Below the pieces are notes generated by a model. It was given only the letters and a program-made list of their open reading frames with translations. It was not told where the DNA came from and did not search any database. A program made the position numbers and the translations under genes. Positions 14,285 to 15,354 of a stretch of 15,354 bases of DNA are shown here, piece after piece (within the stretch, counting starts at the first letter, position 1; each line of letters opens with the position of its first letter). This DNA comes from an uncultured Bacteroides sp. (lineage in GTDB: Bacteria > Bacteroidota > Bacteroidia > Bacteroidales > Bacteroidaceae), in NCBI GenBank assembly GCA_934716785.1, contig CAKUYM010000070.1:1-15354 (forward strand), written 5' to 3'.

Positions 14285-15354
14285 ATGAAGTTACGTCATT
14301 GGTTATTGTTATTTATTTCCTTCTTTTTTATTTTGCCATTATATGCAGAATATTTCAAACATATTGGTTTGTCGGAAGGTATTACACAGCCCTCTGTTAT
14401 GGCTATTTATCAAGATAGGTTGGGTAGAATGTGGTTCGGGACGAAGGAAGGAATAAATCAATATGACGGGAATCGTATAAGAGTGTATAAAGGATGGATA
14501 TCTGTGGGCGAAAAATCACCAGTCTGGTTGGGAAATGAGGTGTCGTTTATCGTTGGTGATAGTTTGGGTAATCTATGTTTTTTGATTGATAAGAATTTGA
14601 TCAAATATGACATACAGACAGAAAAATTCGCACGGCTCACGAACGAGGGTGTTATCACCGCACTTGCTTCTTCCGAGGGGAAAGTGTGGTATATGAAACA
14701 CGATTCTTTATTTTGCCTAAAAGCAAATGAAGAAACGATTTTTCTAAAAAAAACGAATATCACTTCACGTATTTGCTGTCTGACCATGATGGACGATCAG
14801 ATTGGCATTGGAACATATAACGGGGTTTATTTGATCGATCGCCGTACATACCGGCAGAAGCAACTATTGGAAGGGGTGGAAATTTATCGGATATTCGAAA
14901 GTTCTCAAAAAGAGCTATGGATTGGCACTCGCATGCATGGATTATATCGGATGGACAACAAACAGCAATTGTCAAAAATACCTTATTTGCCAGGAGCTTC
15001 GGAGGGCATTAGTAGCGAACAGATTCGTGATTTTGTAGAAGATAACGAAAGTAATATTTGGTTTGGTACGTTTGACGGACTTCACCGGTACAACATTGGC
15101 AGCAAACAATATTCTCTCATTCAAATTCCTCAATATGCGGGTGGATTGAATCATCCTTCTATCTTCGCATTATATAAGGATGTTGCCGGAACTATCTGGG
15201 TGGGTAGTTACTATGGAGGTATCAACTATTTCAATCCTCAGTATGATACTTTTGTACATTATGACTATGGGAAAAATATAAACTCATATTACTCCTATAT
15301 AGGAGATATTGTTCTTGACAAAAATGAGCATTTATGGCTCAGCACAGATGGTGG
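14285..15354 (+). CDS. Hybrid two-component system sensor/regulator, N-terminal part (truncated by window edge)
   Basis: An open frame from ATG 14285 to the window end gives about 356 residues with no stop. Residues 1 to about 21 form a signal peptide or uncleaved anchor. The rest is a chain of Reg_prop beta-propeller repeats, with the typical D..G.(I/L)W.GT..G(I/L)...(Y/D) pattern: for example DRLGRMWFGTKEGINQYD, NESNIWFGTFDGLHRYN, and VAGTIWVGSYYGGINYFN. In Bacteroides this architecture continues with more propeller blades, a Y_Y_Y domain, a transmembrane helix, histidine kinase, receiver and AraC-type DNA-binding domains in one protein of about 1300-1400 residues. These regulators bind a glycan breakdown product in the periplasm and activate the adjacent PUL. 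The kinase and DNA-binding parts lie outside this window, so the full class is inferred from the N-terminal domain and the position next to susCD. Confidence 0.88.
   Translation, partial: MKLRHWLLLFISFFFILPLYAEYFKHIGLSEGITQPSVMAIYQDRLGRMWFGTKEGINQYDGNRIRVYKGWISVGEKSPVWLGNEVSFIVGDSLGNLCFLIDKNLIKYDIQTEKFARLTNEGVITALASSEGKVWYMKHDSLFCLKANEETIFLKKTNITSRICCLTMMDDQIGIGTYNGVYLIDRRTYRQKQLLEGVEIYRIFESSQKELWIGTRMHGLYRMDNKQQLSKIPYLPGASEGISSEQIRDFVEDNESNIWFGTFDGLHRYNIGSKQYSLIQIPQYAGGLNHPSIFALYKDVAGTIWVGSYYGGINYFNPQYDTFVHYDYGKNINSYYSYIGDIVLDKNEHLWLSTDG

Noticed and set aside
14458..14787. 109-codon minus-strand ORF
   Set aside because: It is antisense to the sensor-regulator gene, whose plus-strand frame shows clear propeller repeats through the same stretch.

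Overview
The window looks like chromosomal DNA from a gut-type Bacteroides or a close relative. The evidence is two tandem SusC/SusD pairs, a Reg_prop-type sensor regulator, moderately AT-rich DNA, A-rich start regions without strong Shine-Dalgarno sequences, and promoter candidates of the Bacteroides -33 TTTG / -7 TAnnTTTG type. Species cannot be told from the sequence alone.

Layout. Positions 1-515 hold no convincing gene. They contain an orphan perfect hairpin (166-199) and a block of about five degenerate 22-bp tandem repeats, each built on an imperfect dyad (305-416). Positions 516-1835 (minus strand) encode a solitary AAA_14/DUF4143-type ATPase of unknown role. Positions 1836-2583 are a long intergenic region with overlapping divergent promoter candidates, two 18-bp dyads and a possible 37-codon upstream ORF. 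From 2584 to the end everything lies on the plus strand and forms one polysaccharide utilization locus (PUL): susC-like 1 (2584-5763), susD-like 1 (5784-7622), susC-like 2 (7665-10442), susD-like 2 (10451-12148), a hairpin (12181-12226), a jelly-roll-like surface lipoprotein (12276-13007), an alginate-lyase-superfamily polysaccharide lyase (13029-14111), then, behind its own promoter candidate, the N-terminal half of a hybrid two-component system (14285 to the edge, truncated).

How it probably works (inference from PUL biology). The lipoprotein and the two SusD proteins capture an acidic glycan at the cell surface. The lyase cuts it by beta-elimination at uronic acid residues. The two SusC TonB-dependent transporters import the oligosaccharides. 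The beta-propeller sensor detects a product in the periplasm and activates the operon. The lyase resembles PL5/PL38-type enzymes, so a uronate polymer such as polymannuronate-type alginate or glucuronan is the leading substrate guess. The active-site motifs differ from the PL5 reference pattern, so the substrate remains open. No enzyme for downstream unsaturated uronates is visible in the window; it may lie past the right edge or elsewhere.

The most interesting points are the lyase with its altered catalytic motif as the only recognised enzyme beside two transporter pairs, the second SusC without the usual N-terminal domain, the intra-operon hairpin that could separate transporter and enzyme expression, and the repeated start context with an in-frame upstream ORF ahead of the first susC.
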